Below are positions 54,836 through 63,763 of a stretch of 64,000 nt of DNA, piece after piece. Source of the DNA: Acidobacteriaceae bacterium. GTDB taxonomy: Bacteria > Acidobacteriota > Terriglobia > Bryobacterales > Bryobacteraceae. The notes below the pieces were generated by a model, which worked only from the letters and a program-made list of their open reading frames with translations, was not told the origin of the DNA and made no database searches. Within the stretch, counting starts at the first letter, position 1. The number at the start of each line of letters is the position of its first letter. Location of the stretch: the NCBI GenBank assembly GCA_019233755.1, contig JAFAMD010000053.1, positions 26,673 through 90,672 of the forward strand, written 5' to 3'. The position numbers were made by a program, and so were the translations under genes.

Positions 54836-55765
54836 ATGCCAGCGTTTGCAGCCGGGTTGAGATTCCGACGCTCCGAATGGATTCTGCTGGGTTTCTTCGT
54901 CTACGTCGCGATTCTGGTGCCGTTCTTTCCTGATCGCGGAAATCTGGGTTATCAGCCGCTGATCATTGCGAGCGGCGCTTTTGGCGTTTTCTGGTGCTTT
55001 TCCTTTGCAGAACGGCACAACCTGATAGCCAAAGTAAGTGAGATACGTGACTGGATTCCTCTCGGCCTCATTCTGGTTGCATTTCGAGAGATGGAACTGT
55101 TCCTGCCGCGGCAATACAACACTCGCTATGAAGCGTACTGGATCCATTGGGACCAAATCGTACTTCAACAATGGAACCTACGCGGCATGATCGAGAGTTT
55201 TGGGCCGATTCTACCTTTCTATCTCGAGCTCTGCTATTTGCTGGTGTATGGCGTAGGCGCATACTGCGTGCTGGTGTTTTGGTTCAAGGCCGGGCGGAAA
55301 ACAATCGACCGCTTTTACATGATCTATCTTTCGGGAACGCTGCTTGCGTACTCGCTGTTTCCGTACTTTCCGTCGCGGCCGCCGCGCGTCGCGTTTCCGC
55401 AAGTCGCGCCACCAAACATCTCAAGCTGGCTGCGGGAACTGAATCTTGGCGTACTGAACAGCGCTTCCATTCACTCGGGCGTGTTCCCCAGCGCACATGT
55501 ATCTTCGGCGTTCGCGGCAGCGTGGGCGATGTTCCTGCTGCTTCCCGGGCGGAAACACTTCGGATGGGGCATGTTGATCTATGCCATCAGCGTCTCGATT
55601 GCGACGGTATACGGCCGATATCACTACGCGGCGGACGTGGCGGCGGGCTTCGTGGTCAGCCTGGTGCCGGCAGCGGTAGCGCTCGCAATACGGTTTCAAC
55701 ACTTCGGCCGAGATGCCTGGGCCGCGGCAAGGGAAAAATTGGGAACAGTCCACCCGCGCGAATGA
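54836..55765 (+). CDS. PAP2-family membrane phosphatase/phosphotransferase
   Basis: A 309-residue membrane protein with about six helices. The PAP2 phosphatase motifs are visible: PYFPSRPPR (motif 1 Arg-Pro), FPSAHVSSAFAAAW (motif 2 Ser-x-His) and YGRYHYAADVAAGFVVS (motif 3 His). This family dephosphorylates lipid phosphates such as undecaprenyl pyrophosphate or phosphatidate, or acts as inositol-phosphate transferase (Aur1-like). It is 9 bp after the MFS gene. Overlapping reading frames inside it are not called. Substrate is unknown. Confidence 0.85.
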   Translation: MPAFAAGLRFRRSEWILLGFFVYVAILVPFFPDRGNLGYQPLIIASGAFGVFWCFSFAERHNLIAKVSEIRDWIPLGLILVAFREMELFLPRQYNTRYEAYWIHWDQIVLQQWNLRGMIESFGPILPFYLELCYLLVYGVGAYCVLVFWFKAGRKTIDRFYMIYLSGTLLAYSLFPYFPSRPPRVAFPQVAPPNISSWLRELNLGVLNSASIHSGVFPSAHVSSAFAAAWAMFLLLPGRKHFGWGMLIYAISVSIATVYGRYHYAADVAAGFVVSLVPAAVALAIRFQHFGRDAWAAAREKLGTVHPRE

Positions 55766-55798
55766 ACGGGTGCCTTACATACTCTCTGCCGCGTCTGG

Positions 55799-56308
55799 TT
55801 AGAGGACGACCTTCGCCGGCGGGCTTCCGACCCGAACTTCATCGCCCGTCATCTTGACAGTCCAATCGCGATTGTTACCCGATTCGGCCTGTTCGAAATG
55901 GATGCGGTTCTTTCCCGTGAATATGTTTGTGGTGCGGTAGTAGACGGTACGGCCGCCGGCGTCCCACGTACTCGAGTAGACCCATTTATCGCCAGAAATC
56001 TCAAGATCGGCGCGGCCGGCGGCGCGACCATCCGGCTTCACTGTCTGCGTGTAGTAGTGCCCGGCGGTGTTCGCGGGGAGGAAAATCAGCAGTGCGCTTG
56101 GCGTGCCGTTGACCGTCTGTTGGCAGGTGAAATACTTGCCGATCAAAGCGCATTGGTTCACAAGCTGATCGGGTTTCGGCGCATCCTTCCGCGTGACTTG
56201 CCACGCACCGTTATAAAGCCACAAGGGCGCATACGCTGCGTCAGACGAACTCGCGGCCTGCGAAATGAGACAGCCTGAAAGCAAGAAAAGCGATATTGTG
56301 CGCAACAC
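55799..56308 (-). CDS. Hypothetical secreted protein
   Basis: A 169-residue protein with a signal peptide (LRTISLFLLSGCLISQAASS). The mature part is beta-rich (WLYNGAWQVTRKDAPKPDQL, GKYFTCQQTVNG, KWVYSSTWDAGGRTVYYRTT), like DUF1579-type lipocalin-like proteins, but the family cannot be named with confidence. It has no catalytic motif. Convergent with the PAP2 gene (33-bp gap) and divergent from the gene at 56460. Confidence 0.55.
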   Translation of the reverse strand: MLRTISLFLLSGCLISQAASSSDAAYAPLWLYNGAWQVTRKDAPKPDQLVNQCALIGKYFTCQQTVNGTPSALLIFLPANTAGHYYTQTVKPDGRAAGRADLEISGDKWVYSSTWDAGGRTVYYRTTNIFTGKNRIHFEQAESGNNRDWTVKMTGDEVRVGSPPAKVVL

Positions 56309-56459
56309 AGAGAGATCTCCTGGAAGCGCCGGCCGCTATCCCATTTTGGCGGTACAGGCGCTGAACAAAGTTTAACGGGTACAGAGATAAACCAACGGCT
56401 TTTCGGTACGTCTTCACAAGTAGAAAGAAAACAACTCCTGAAGGAGAGGAGACGAGACA

Positions 56460-56885
56460 ATGAAAAAACAAATCTTCACACTTGCCCTCAGCACACTTTT
56501 TGGGCTTGGGGCAGCGATGGCTGCGCCGCCGCAGCAAGGGGACCAACCGGCTGCGCCACAGAACGAACAGCATGCGCAACACCGGGCAGATCCGAGCCAG
56601 CAGGTTCGGCGGCTGACCAAACGGCTGAACCTGACAAGCGATCAGCAGAGCCAGTTGCTGCCCATCCTGACCGATCGGCAACAGCAGATGGAAAGCATTC
56701 GGAACGACAATTCGCTTTCAGCGAAGGATAAGCACGTCAAGATGCACGCCATTCGCGAAGCCAGCGATGCGCAGATCCGCAGTTTGCTGACGGATTCGCA
56801 GAAGCAAACCTACGACCAGATGCAGCAGCAGATGCGCGAGCACATGCAGCAGAAGCACGACCAGGCGACCCCGCCGAGCAACTAA
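56460..56885 (+). CDS. Periplasmic Spy/CpxP-like LTXXQ protein
   Basis: A 141-residue secreted protein: signal KKQIFTLALSTLFGLGAAMA, then a Gln-rich linker and a helical body with LTKRLNLTSDQQSQLLPILT and IRSLLTDSQKQTYDQMQQQM. These LTxxQ-like pairs occur in Spy/CpxP chaperones and related small helical proteins. Mature length is about 120. Clear ribosome site (AGGAGAGGAGACGAGAC) precedes ATG. Followed by a secreted YXWGXW protein 44 bp downstream. Could be an envelope-stress chaperone; inferred. Confidence 0.7.
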   Translation: MKKQIFTLALSTLFGLGAAMAAPPQQGDQPAAPQNEQHAQHRADPSQQVRRLTKRLNLTSDQQSQLLPILTDRQQQMESIRNDNSLSAKDKHVKMHAIREASDAQIRSLLTDSQKQTYDQMQQQMREHMQQKHDQATPPSN

Positions 56886-56929
56886 CACGCTCCTCTCGGG
56901 CGCCAAGAAAACGGAGGAGAATCGAGCTT

Positions 56930-57220
56930 ATGAATAAGATGGCTTCGACAGCGTTACTCGGCGCGGCGCTGGCAGTGGGCTCCGCGAACGCGCAAGTCTA
57001 TGTTCGCGTTGCACCACCTCCTCCACAACGAGAGGTGATCACGATACGCCCGGGTCCTAAGTATGTCTGGACAGGCGGCTACTATCGCTGGAACAGTCAC
57101 GCTTATGTATGGGTACCAGGGCACTGGGTGGTTCCTCCACGTGCCGGGGTGGCGTGGGTACCTGGCCACTGGGTACATCGAACGGGCGGCTGGGTCTGGG
57201 TAGCGGGCTATTGGCGTTAG
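56930..57220 (+). CDS. YXWGXW-repeat secreted protein
   Basis: A 96-residue protein with signal ASTALLGAALAVGSANA. The mature region is Trp/Tyr/Gly rich: YVWTGGYYRWNSHAYVWVPG, then HWVVPPRAGVAWVPGHWV and GGWVWVAGYWR. This matches the YXWGXW/PxW repeat family of unknown function. It has a GGAGGAG ribosome site upstream (AACGGAGGAGAATC). Likely in the same unit as the Spy-like gene. Function unknown. Confidence 0.75.
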   Translation: MNKMASTALLGAALAVGSANAQVYVRVAPPPPQREVITIRPGPKYVWTGGYYRWNSHAYVWVPGHWVVPPRAGVAWVPGHWVHRTGGWVWVAGYWR

Positions 57221-57807
57221 ATTCTTGGCCAGCTTGGCTGAGAATTTCTCCCTCAGATAGCTTTCAGGCTTCAGCGTTCAGCTATCAGCAACCGATGGGG
57301 TGAACCCCTTGGATGAGACACGCGGCGAAACAGCCGGTTACCGTTCGCTGATTTCTTCTTGACGAACGGATTGGTTTCTTCCACGATGAGTCTCGGCCTG
57401 GTAAAGCGGAGGCGAGCGCTGCTGGAGAGCAACTCGCCGAGGAATAGCCAAGCCGGAGACTCATCAAGACGATGAGCTGGGAGTGGGCTGCAGAGCCCGG
57501 TCCCTTTCGTGATGATTCATGTTCCCACAGCGCCGCCATGACCCTCGGTTCGGTATCGGTCATCAGCAACGCACTCCGGCTTCGCAGAGTCGAACTGTAG
57601 TAGAGCTGTCAAGCTATTTTGGAAAGGTCTACGAGGCGCTCGACTACCTGCAATGATTGCGAGGTGGACAGCATAATGGGCATGTGCGCGCCGCAGGGCG
57701 GGATCAGGCGAAGACTCAGGCAGATAGAGACTTATGCCTGCTATACTCGTAGTTTCTGTGTCTGCTGAGAGCGTAACCGACATCCGTCGGACCACGTGGG
57801 GGTGCGT
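57221..57807. other. Intergenic region, 587 bp, upstream of yceD
   Basis: No coding sequence is supported on either strand. It contains a candidate structured RNA (57385-57498, listed separately) and a TATACT -10-like box at 57742-57747, 60 bp before yceD. The -35 region is not consensus. Confidence 0.5.
57385..57498 (+). ncRNA. Candidate structured RNA with competing helices
   Basis: Nested pairing on the plus strand: GATGAGTCTC (57385-57394) with GAGACTCATC (57456-57465); inside it GGCGAG (57411-57416) with CTCGCC (57433-57438); inside that TGCT (57420-57423) with AGCA (57428-57431), loop GGAG. CTCATC (57460-57465) can instead pair with GATGAG (57471-57476), loop AAGAC, which would open the outer helix. 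A further GGGCT/AGCCC hairpin follows (57485-57498). This is riboswitch- or attenuator-like architecture. No known class was recognised and transcription is not shown. Confidence 0.35.
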
Positions 57808-58347
57808 ATGTTCATAGGCCTCCAGGAATTAGAATCACGTACTGTTCGATTTAATGTTGACGTCTCTCCGGGCGAAATCGATTTTGACAGTAAACTGACG
57901 CAAGGCTCGGTGCTTCACGCCGAGGGAACAGCGCAGTTGATTAATCATTCGCTTGGCGAGATTCGCGTTCAGGGCGACCTGGACGTCACTATGGAAGCTA
58001 CTTGCGACCGGTGCCTGGAAGGTGCGAAGTTTCCGGTGAAAAACCATTTCGATCTGGTGTACATGCCGTCTGCCGGAGCGGCAGCGCATGGCGAGGACGA
58101 GGTGGACGAAGCGGGAGTCGAGGTCGGGTACTACGAAGGGAGCGGCCTGGGACTGAACGACATTCTTCGGGAGGTTGTTCTTCTCGCTCTTCCGATGCAG
58201 CTAGTCTGCAGCGAAGCGTGTAAGGGTATTTGTCCGGTTTGCGGGCAAAACAGGAACCAGCAGGACTGCGGCTGCCATTTGGAAGCAGCGGACGACCGCT
58301 GGAGCAAATTGAAGGCGTTCCGGTCCGAAATCGGGCCCCGGAACTGA
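57808..58347 (+). CDS. yceD: YceD/DUF177 protein
   Basis: A DUF177-family protein that in bacteria and plastids acts in 23S rRNA accumulation. It is 179 residues from the ATG at 57808; a GTG at 57796 is a longer option, but a G-rich GGGGGTG precedes the ATG. The C-terminal zinc-site pattern is visible: ATCDRCLEGAKFPVKN, and the pairs in CSEACKGICPVCGQNRNQQD and CGC. It sits directly upstream of rpmF and plsX, the conserved neighbourhood. Confidence 0.88.
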   Translation: MFIGLQELESRTVRFNVDVSPGEIDFDSKLTQGSVLHAEGTAQLINHSLGEIRVQGDLDVTMEATCDRCLEGAKFPVKNHFDLVYMPSAGAAAHGEDEVDEAGVEVGYYEGSGLGLNDILREVVLLALPMQLVCSEACKGICPVCGQNRNQQDCGCHLEAADDRWSKLKAFRSEIGPRN

Positions 58348-58410
58348 CGGTTCAGCCGGCGCCGGAAGGCTGGCAATAAAAATTTAGAGAATCGAGAAAG
58401 CAGGAAAGTA

Positions 58411-58593
58411 ATGCCGAATCCGAAACGCCGCCATTCGAAGCGTCGCACATCCACACGCCGCGCACATGACGCGCTGCAGGTACCGCAGCTGGCGGAATGC
58501 CCCAATTGCCATGAGAAAATTCGCGCGCACCGCGCTTGCCCGCATTGCGGCAAGTACAAGGGCCGCGAGGTTGTCGAAGTCGTTGAAGCTTAG
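58411..58593 (+). CDS. rpmF: 50S ribosomal protein L32
   Basis: A 60-residue L32. MPNPKRRHSKRRTSTRRAHD is the canonical opening; CPNCHEKIRAHRACPHCGKY supplies the four zinc Cys. A ribosome site AGGAAAG precedes ATG. Between yceD and plsX as in most bacteria. Confidence 0.95.
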   Translation: MPNPKRRHSKRRTSTRRAHDALQVPQLAECPNCHEKIRAHRACPHCGKYKGREVVEVVEA

Positions 58594-58654
58594 ACGGCTT
58601 GTCCGTCCTAGCAACGCCGTTCCGAAGATTTCAGCCAGTTCACAATCCAAGTAA

Positions 58655-59674
58655 ATGGTGACTATAGCCCTCGACGCAATGGGAGGTGATCACTTCCCGA
58701 AGCCGGAGGTTGAAGGTGCTCTCCAGGCGGTGAGAGCATTCAATGTCAAGGTGATCCTTGTCGGACGCGAAGAGGTTGTCCGGAGGGAACTCGACCGGCA
58801 TCCCGGTTGGCAGAACCTTTCGATCGAGATCCGGCACGCAGCCGACCAGATCACGATGGAGGACAGCGCCGGAAAGGCGATCCGGACAAAGAAGGACAGT
58901 TCCATCCGCGTTGCATCGCGGCTTGTCAAAGAAGGCTCCGCGCAAGGGGTAGTCTCGGCGGGCAACACCGGGGCGGTGATGGCAACCGCCAAGATGGTTC
59001 AGGGTATGCTCCACGGCGTGGATCGTCCGGCATTGGCGGCAGCCTTCCCTACCCTGGGTGGCAAGGCCGCGGTGATGCTCGATGTGGGCGCCAACGTGGA
59101 CTGTACCGCCAAGATGCTGGCGCAATTCGCTGTCATGGGGAACGCTTATTCGCGCGTCATTTTCCACAACAAGGATCCCAAAGTCGGGCTGCTCTCTATC
59201 GGAGAGGAAGAGCACAAAGGCAACGCGCTGACGCATGACGCGCATCCCTTGCTGAAGGGCCTCAAGAACCTTCATTACATTGGGAACGTAGAAGGCCGGG
59301 ATCTATACACCGGCGTGGCAGACGTAATCGTCTGTGACGGTTTTGTCGGCAACGTGGCGTTGAAGGTTAGCGAGGGACTGGTTAACGTGATCCGTCAATC
59401 CCTGAAGGAGTCGATGAAGGCGACGCTCACACGCAAACTGGGCGCCTATCTCGCACGGGGAGCGTTCTACGAATTTAAGAAGAGCGTGGACTACTCCGAA
59501 TATGGCGGCGCGCCGCTGCTGGGGCTGAACGGTATCTGCGTAATCTGCCATGGGCGATCGACTCCCAAGGCCATCAAGAACGCGATTCGCGTCGCGAAAG
59601 AGTTCGCCGAAGGAAAAATCAACGAGCGGATTGCATCTGAACTTGACGGTTGGGCATCAGCACAGGCAGGGTAG
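58655..59674 (+). CDS. plsX: Phosphate acyltransferase PlsX
   Basis: A 339-residue phosphate:acyl-ACP acyltransferase that makes acyl-phosphate for phospholipid synthesis. Diagnostic segments: [68 protein letters not shown]. It lacks a strong Shine-Dalgarno but the ATG is standard. Its stop is 3 bp before dsbD. Peripheral membrane protein in the plsX-plsY route. Confidence 0.95.
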   Translation: MVTIALDAMGGDHFPKPEVEGALQAVRAFNVKVILVGREEVVRRELDRHPGWQNLSIEIRHAADQITMEDSAGKAIRTKKDSSIRVASRLVKEGSAQGVVSAGNTGAVMATAKMVQGMLHGVDRPALAAAFPTLGGKAAVMLDVGANVDCTAKMLAQFAVMGNAYSRVIFHNKDPKVGLLSIGEEEHKGNALTHDAHPLLKGLKNLHYIGNVEGRDLYTGVADVIVCDGFVGNVALKVSEGLVNVIRQSLKESMKATLTRKLGAYLARGAFYEFKKSVDYSEYGGAPLLGLNGICVICHGRSTPKAIKNAIRVAKEFAEGKINERIASELDGWASAQAG

Positions 59675-59677
59675 TTT

Positions 59678-61630
59678 ATGTTTCAACGCCGGTTCTTCCT
59701 AGCGCTCGCGATTACTCTGAGTGTTGTCGGGCTGTGCGCTGCCAAAGAGGATCCGGTTCAGTGGACGTTAGCCCCGGCAGCCGGAAAGACTGAGATCGCA
59801 CCGGGAGCGAAGGGCTATTTCGAACTGAAAGCCGTTGTTCAGCCCGGCTGGCATCTCTATTCACCAACGACTCCTAACGGCGGCCCGATTGTCACCAAAA
59901 TCCAGCTAAGCGACAACCCTGCAATCGCCAGTTATCAAGTTTTCCGCCCGGCGCCAGTACGCAAACTCGATCCAAACTTCGGTATTGATACGGAAACCTA
60001 CACGGGCGGCGCGACATTCCTGATTGAAGCGACAGCAGCGAAATCCGCCAAGGGCAGATCAAATGTCGATGCGGCGGTACGGTATCAGGCCTGCTCCGAC
60101 GTGAAATGCCTGCCGCCTGTAAAGAAGACGGTGAGCGCGGCGGTCACTTTCACACCGGACGCATCGAGTGCTGCCTTCCAACTGCCAGCCGGGTATGCGC
60201 CGGTACCAGCGATGGCGCAAGCGGCCACCGTGCCGGCCTCAACACCGGTGAAACCCGCCGTGAATGCGCCAGCACAGGAGGACTTGCTTCCGTTCCTGCT
60301 GACGGCGTTCGGATTCGGATTGGCCGCACTGTTTACCCCGTGCGTGTTTCCGATGATTCCGATTACGGTGTCATTCTTCCTCAATCAGAACAGCGGGCGT
60401 GAGGCGGCCGGCAAATCCAATGGCTGGCTGCAGGCGCTTGTTTTCTGCGCAGGCATCGTTGTCCTGTTTACCGGGCTGGGGTTCCTGGCAACAGCGATTG
60501 CCGGCCCGTTCGGGGTTGTGCAGCTCGGATCAAGCCCCTGGGTGAATGGATTTATCGCGCTCGTGTTCTTTGTTTTTGGTTTGAGCCTGTTGGGGGCGTT
60601 CGAGTTAAGACTGCCTGCGGGGCTGCTGACACGGCTGAATAATGCATCGCAAGGCGGCGGCTACGTGGGCACGCTCCTCATGGGCCTCACGTTTTCGCTT
60701 ACGTCTTTCGCCTGCATCGGACCGATCGTCGGCCCGCTCCTGATTGCATCGGTGCAGTCAAAGGGCGCACAACCAGTGCTCGGAATGCTGGCATTCGCGA
60801 CGGGTTTAGCCACGCCGTTTTTTCTGCTCGCGCTGTTTCCTTCCTACCTGCAGAAGCTGCCGCGGAGCGGTGGGTGGATGGTTCGGGTGAAGGTGGTACT
60901 GGGCTTTATCGTCCTCGCCGTGATGTTGAAGTATTTGAGCAACGTGGACCAGGTGCTGCAGACACACTGGTTGACTCGGGAACGCTTTCTGGCCGCGTGG
61001 ATTGTGCTGTTTGCTTTGCCGGGGTTTTACCTTTTAGGCTTGTTACCCATTGAAGGTGTAAAGCGGGACGCGCAACTGGGCGCCGGACGAGCGCTGGTGG
61101 CCGCTTTGTTTCTGATCTTCTCGATCAGCCTGGTACCCGGGCTTCTAGGGTCGAGGCTCGGAGATCTGGACGCGTATATTCCGGAATCCTCAGGCGGTTC
61201 TGGATTACAGGCGGGGGCTGACAGTGCGAGTCCGGCTAGCTATTTCAAAAACGATTTGGACGGGGCATTGGCGGCGGCCCGGCAGCAGCAAAAGCTGGTT
61301 CTCGTCGATTTTACAGGTTACGCCTGCACGAATTGCCACTGGATGAAGGCGAACATGTTTCCCCGCCCCGAGATACAGGCTGCGCTAAAAGACATGATTC
61401 TGGTGGATCTGTACACGGACGGAACAGATGCACAGTCGGAGAAGAATCAGAAGATGGAAGACCAGCGATTCGGCACGGCCTCAATTCCTTTTTATGCAAT
61501 CATGGACGCCGATCAGAACGTCATCGCGACGTTTCCTCAACTCACGCGAGACCCACAGCAGTTCCTGAGTTTCCTGCAGACACGACCGGCGACGAAATCG
61601 GCGAGTGCCGGCCAGCGCGCCGGCAGTTGA
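59678..61630 (+). CDS. dsbD: Thiol:disulfide interchange protein DsbD
   Basis: A 650-residue inner-membrane electron carrier from cytosolic thioredoxin to periplasmic reductases. Signal peptide at the N-terminus, then the alpha domain with its Cys pair (YQACSDVKCLPP), eight-helix beta domain with LFTPCVFPMIPITVSFFL and FACIGPIVGPLL (the membrane Cys pair), and the C-terminal thioredoxin domain with YACTNCHWMKANMF. All six Cys are present. Follows plsX at 3 bp and precedes tRNA-Leu. Confidence 0.93.
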   Translation: MFQRRFFLALAITLSVVGLCAAKEDPVQWTLAPAAGKTEIAPGAKGYFELKAVVQPGWHLYSPTTPNGGPIVTKIQLSDNPAIASYQVFRPAPVRKLDPNFGIDTETYTGGATFLIEATAAKSAKGRSNVDAAVRYQACSDVKCLPPVKKTVSAAVTFTPDASSAAFQLPAGYAPVPAMAQAATVPASTPVKPAVNAPAQEDLLPFLLTAFGFGLAALFTPCVFPMIPITVSFFLNQNSGREAAGKSNGWLQALVFCAGIVVLFTGLGFLATAIAGPFGVVQLGSSPWVNGFIALVFFVFGLSLLGAFELRLPAGLLTRLNNASQGGGYVGTLLMGLTFSLTSFACIGPIVGPLLIASVQSKGAQPVLGMLAFATGLATPFFLLALFPSYLQKLPRSGGWMVRVKVVLGFIVLAVMLKYLSNVDQVLQTHWLTRERFLAAWIVLFALPGFYLLGLLPIEGVKRDAQLGAGRALVAALFLIFSISLVPGLLGSRLGDLDAYIPESSGGSGLQAGADSASPASYFKNDLDGALAAARQQQKLVLVDFTGYACTNCHWMKANMFPRPEIQAALKDMILVDLYTDGTDAQSEKNQKMEDQRFGTASIPFYAIMDADQNVIATFPQLTRDPQQFLSFLQTRPATKSASAGQRAGS

Positions 61631-61688
61631 ATAACGGCGACTGAATCAGCGGGCGATGTTACTCTAAGACTGATTCGTCTCTTCGCGC

Positions 61689-61776
61689 GCGGATGTGGCG
61701 GAATTGGCAGACGCACTGGATTTAGGTTCCAGCGGGTGTAATACCCGTGAGAGTTCAAGTCTCTCCATCCGCACCA
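61689..61776 (+). tRNA. tRNA-Leu (anticodon TAG)
   Basis: Acceptor GCGGATG pairs with CATCCGC; D-arm with GGCAGACGC; anticodon stem CTGGA/TCCAG encloses loop TTTAGGT with TAG; long variable arm (class II) fits Leu; T-arm GAGAGTTCAAGTCTCTC; discriminator A and encoded CCA. An integrase remnant begins 131 bp after the 3' end, so this tRNA is a likely integration site. Confidence 0.95.
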
Positions 61777-61906
61777 ATGAGTTACGAGCTTTTTCCACAG
61801 GCTTGGTTCCCTGCAGTCCGTAGGTTTGGAGCGGTTTGCTCATTGCGGGCGCTCCTTGAATTTCGCTTCGCTTTCTTTTGGCGTGGCTTTCTGTTCTCGA
61901 AGGTAA

Positions 61907-62140
61907 CGCAGACTCACATGCTTTCTCCCAGGAAGCACGAAAGTCTCTGATCGGTCTGCCGTCCTCCCAAATGAAAAGATATTTGCCATTCGGCGACTGC
62001 GCTTTCGAACGAGTCAGAAGCATTTCAAGCCAGCCAGCCATATCGCCGTAAATCGGTGCTGTCTTCGCCGTGCGGTTTTTGTCACGCGTCCATTTATGTA
62101 GATCAGCTGTGCATCCCGGAAATTCCATCCGAGGTAAACC
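61907..62140 (-). pseudogene. Tyrosine-recombinase (phage integrase) remnant
   Basis: About 78 residues resembling the catalytic part of a site-specific integrase: KNRTAKTAPIYGDMAGWLEM and YLFIWEDGRPIRDFRASWEK-ACESA, matching the central strand-turn region before the missing FHDLRR-type box. The catalytic His-x-x-Arg and Tyr are not present, so the gene is truncated at its C-terminus and no N-terminus is visible. Its placement beside tRNA-Leu(TAG) suggests the remains of an integrated island. Confidence 0.65.
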
Positions 62141-62324
62141 TACTCGGTTACCGGAATTGAAAGCGTTGTTAGAAAGAGGGCGGAATCCTTGAGTGGATTG
62201 AGATTTCAATCTCGATGAATGGAATGAAGTGCGGCCTGCGGATCATCGCTGAAGCGCTTCTCGCGTTGAGGGAGCGTGACCCTAAGCAGCTAAACCGCAC
62301 TGAACTGATGAGCCCTGCAGCTAT

Positions 62325-62859
62325 TCAAGCGGCATGACGTTCGTAACGGTGATGCAGTCCGCCGACTTCCGGAATGGCGATGACCTGTCCGGCACTGAGT
62401 GGCTGAATCGGCCGAGGTTCAGGCGTATCTTTCTTTAAGCCCAGGTGCGTCCGGTTCCGATGATAACAGTCGGTAAAGGCTTGAAGATGGCGCGGAGGCT
62501 GTTTGGTTGAATACGATGACGCGGTCGAGGCACTCGCGGCGGATCGTTCCGATCAGTCGTTCGACATAAGCACGTTGCCTTCCGCTGCCAACCCATCACT
62601 GTATCTGCCTTGACAATCAACAAGGCCCGCCGCCATCCAGACCAACTTCGTGACAGCCAAGCCCAAACCAACGATCTGTGGCGCTCAATTTTGGCCGTTT
62701 CACCGAACGCTGCAGAACATTCAGCTGATGGCGAAGAGCCAGGATTTCAATCTGAAGCGCGGTACGGCTACGAAACGAGTCAGCCAGGAAGGTAAACAGC
62801 GCAGACAAAACGGGGATCGGAGAGAGCGAAAACTTTACAGTCAAGCCTCCCATTATCAA
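62325..62859 (-). pseudogene. Integrase-core (IS481/IS3-like) transposase with internal deletion
   Basis: The N-terminal part reads SRTALQIEILALRHQLNVLQ, SVKRPKLSATDRWFG and IVKADTVMGWQRK. After a deletion the sequence reads YVERLIGTIRRECLDRVIVF, then, in a shifted frame, HLQAFTDCYHRNRTHLGLKK, RPIQPLSAGQVIAIPEVGG and LHHRYERHAA with its stop at 62325. The DDE core between these blocks is missing and frames shift twice. The protein is typical of acidobacterial integrase-core transposases. Not functional. Confidence 0.75.
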
Positions 62860-63076
62860 CCAAATCCGAATTTACGGGATGGACAGCTGGTTACCTTATC
62901 CTGGCTGCCTACGTGCCTCTTCTTTTGACAACGCATGGTTTGGCTTTTCGAATACTGCTGCGAACGAAGGTTGTCGTCCCGTTCCGTAGGAAATTGAGTA
63001 CCGCTTGATGTCACGCTCGTTCAGCCTATGCTTTGGGTTCCAGACAACTCCGCCCCAGCCTTATCGACCGACGAAA

Positions 63077-63652
63077 TCAAAAGCTGCTCAAGAGAAAATT
63101 TCGTGCGCTTGCGAGGACCTTTTCTTGGGCCGCGCGATCGGGCAACATGCGTGCAATCTCGACCGCTCCGATCATGGTCGAAAAGATCACAAAGAAAGCG
63201 CGCTCTTTATCGCTGGTTCGCTGGCCTGGCATAAAGGGAAGCATTCGATCTTTGTACTTCACAAGTTCGGCAAATATCTGGCTCCTCATCCGCTTGCCGG
63301 ACCGTGCCAGTTCCGGGGACAGTGCTGCCAGAGGACAGCCGCGGTCGGCGTGCTCGCAATATTCCAGGCTTAGATAAGCCTTCACAATCCCCTTCCAGCC
63401 AGCCTGAGGATGCGACTCTTCGGCGGCGCCAATCAAGGTGTCCTCGAATTCTCGGAAGGCCTCCCGTAGTGACTCCATGAGTAGCTCATCTTTGCTCCCA
63501 AAGTGCTTGTAAAAGCCCCCATGTGTCAATCCGGTGTCACGCATAACCGCTGCAACGGCTGCGCCGCCCAGACCCTCGGCGCGTACGCGACGCGATGCGT
63601 CTTTGACAATCTTCTGGTGGATTTCCGCTTTGTGCTCGGGCCGATACCGCAT
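63077..63652 (-). CDS. TetR-family transcriptional regulator
   Basis: A TetR repressor of 191 residues from the ATG at 63652 (an in-frame ATG at 63679 and a TTG at 63688 are longer options). The HTH is in AAVAAVMRDTGLTHGGFYKH-FGSKDEL (canonical gFYxhFxSKdeL). The rest is the helical ligand-binding half, with ADRGCPLAALSPELARSG (LmrA/YxaF-like C-terminal pattern). It is divergent from the NmrA gene, with a perfect palindrome between them that is a likely operator. Ligand unknown; such pairs often respond to electrophiles. Confidence 0.87.
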   Translation of the reverse strand: MRYRPEHKAEIHQKIVKDASRRVRAEGLGGAAVAAVMRDTGLTHGGFYKHFGSKDELLMESLREAFREFEDTLIGAAEESHPQAGWKGIVKAYLSLEYCEHADRGCPLAALSPELARSGKRMRSQIFAELVKYKDRMLPFMPGQRTSDKERAFFVIFSTMIGAVEIARMLPDRAAQEKVLASARNFLLSSF

Positions 63653-63717
63653 GACTGATGATAGGATGCGCGAGATCATCCCATCCAACCGAACGCGCCC
63701 GTTTCAAAATCTCGAAT

Positions 63718-63745
63718 CTATGGGATGATAGCCATCATCCCATAG
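63718..63745. promoter_or_regulatory. Perfect palindrome, likely TetR operator
   Basis: CTATGGGATGAT and ATCATCCCATAG are exact 12-bp complements around the spacer AGCC. It lies in the 111-bp divergent region, 18 bp before the NmrA-like ATG and 65 bp upstream of the TetR ATG. A further half-site ATCATCCCAT is at 63675-63684. TetR dimers bind such palindromes, so autoregulation and control of the NmrA gene are expected. Confidence 0.75.
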
Positions 63746-63763
63746 GCGAAAGGATGGTTCCCC

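Noticed and set aside
61664..62209. Single 181-codon minus-strand gene covering integrase fragment and tRNA
   Set aside because: Its C-terminal third is antisense tRNA-Leu, a common artefact; only the middle part matches integrase, so I list a pseudogene instead.
62215..62337. 40-codon plus-strand frame ending near the transposase remnant
   Set aside because: Sequence looks protein-like, but it is short, overlaps the decayed transposase end and has no family or ribosome site.
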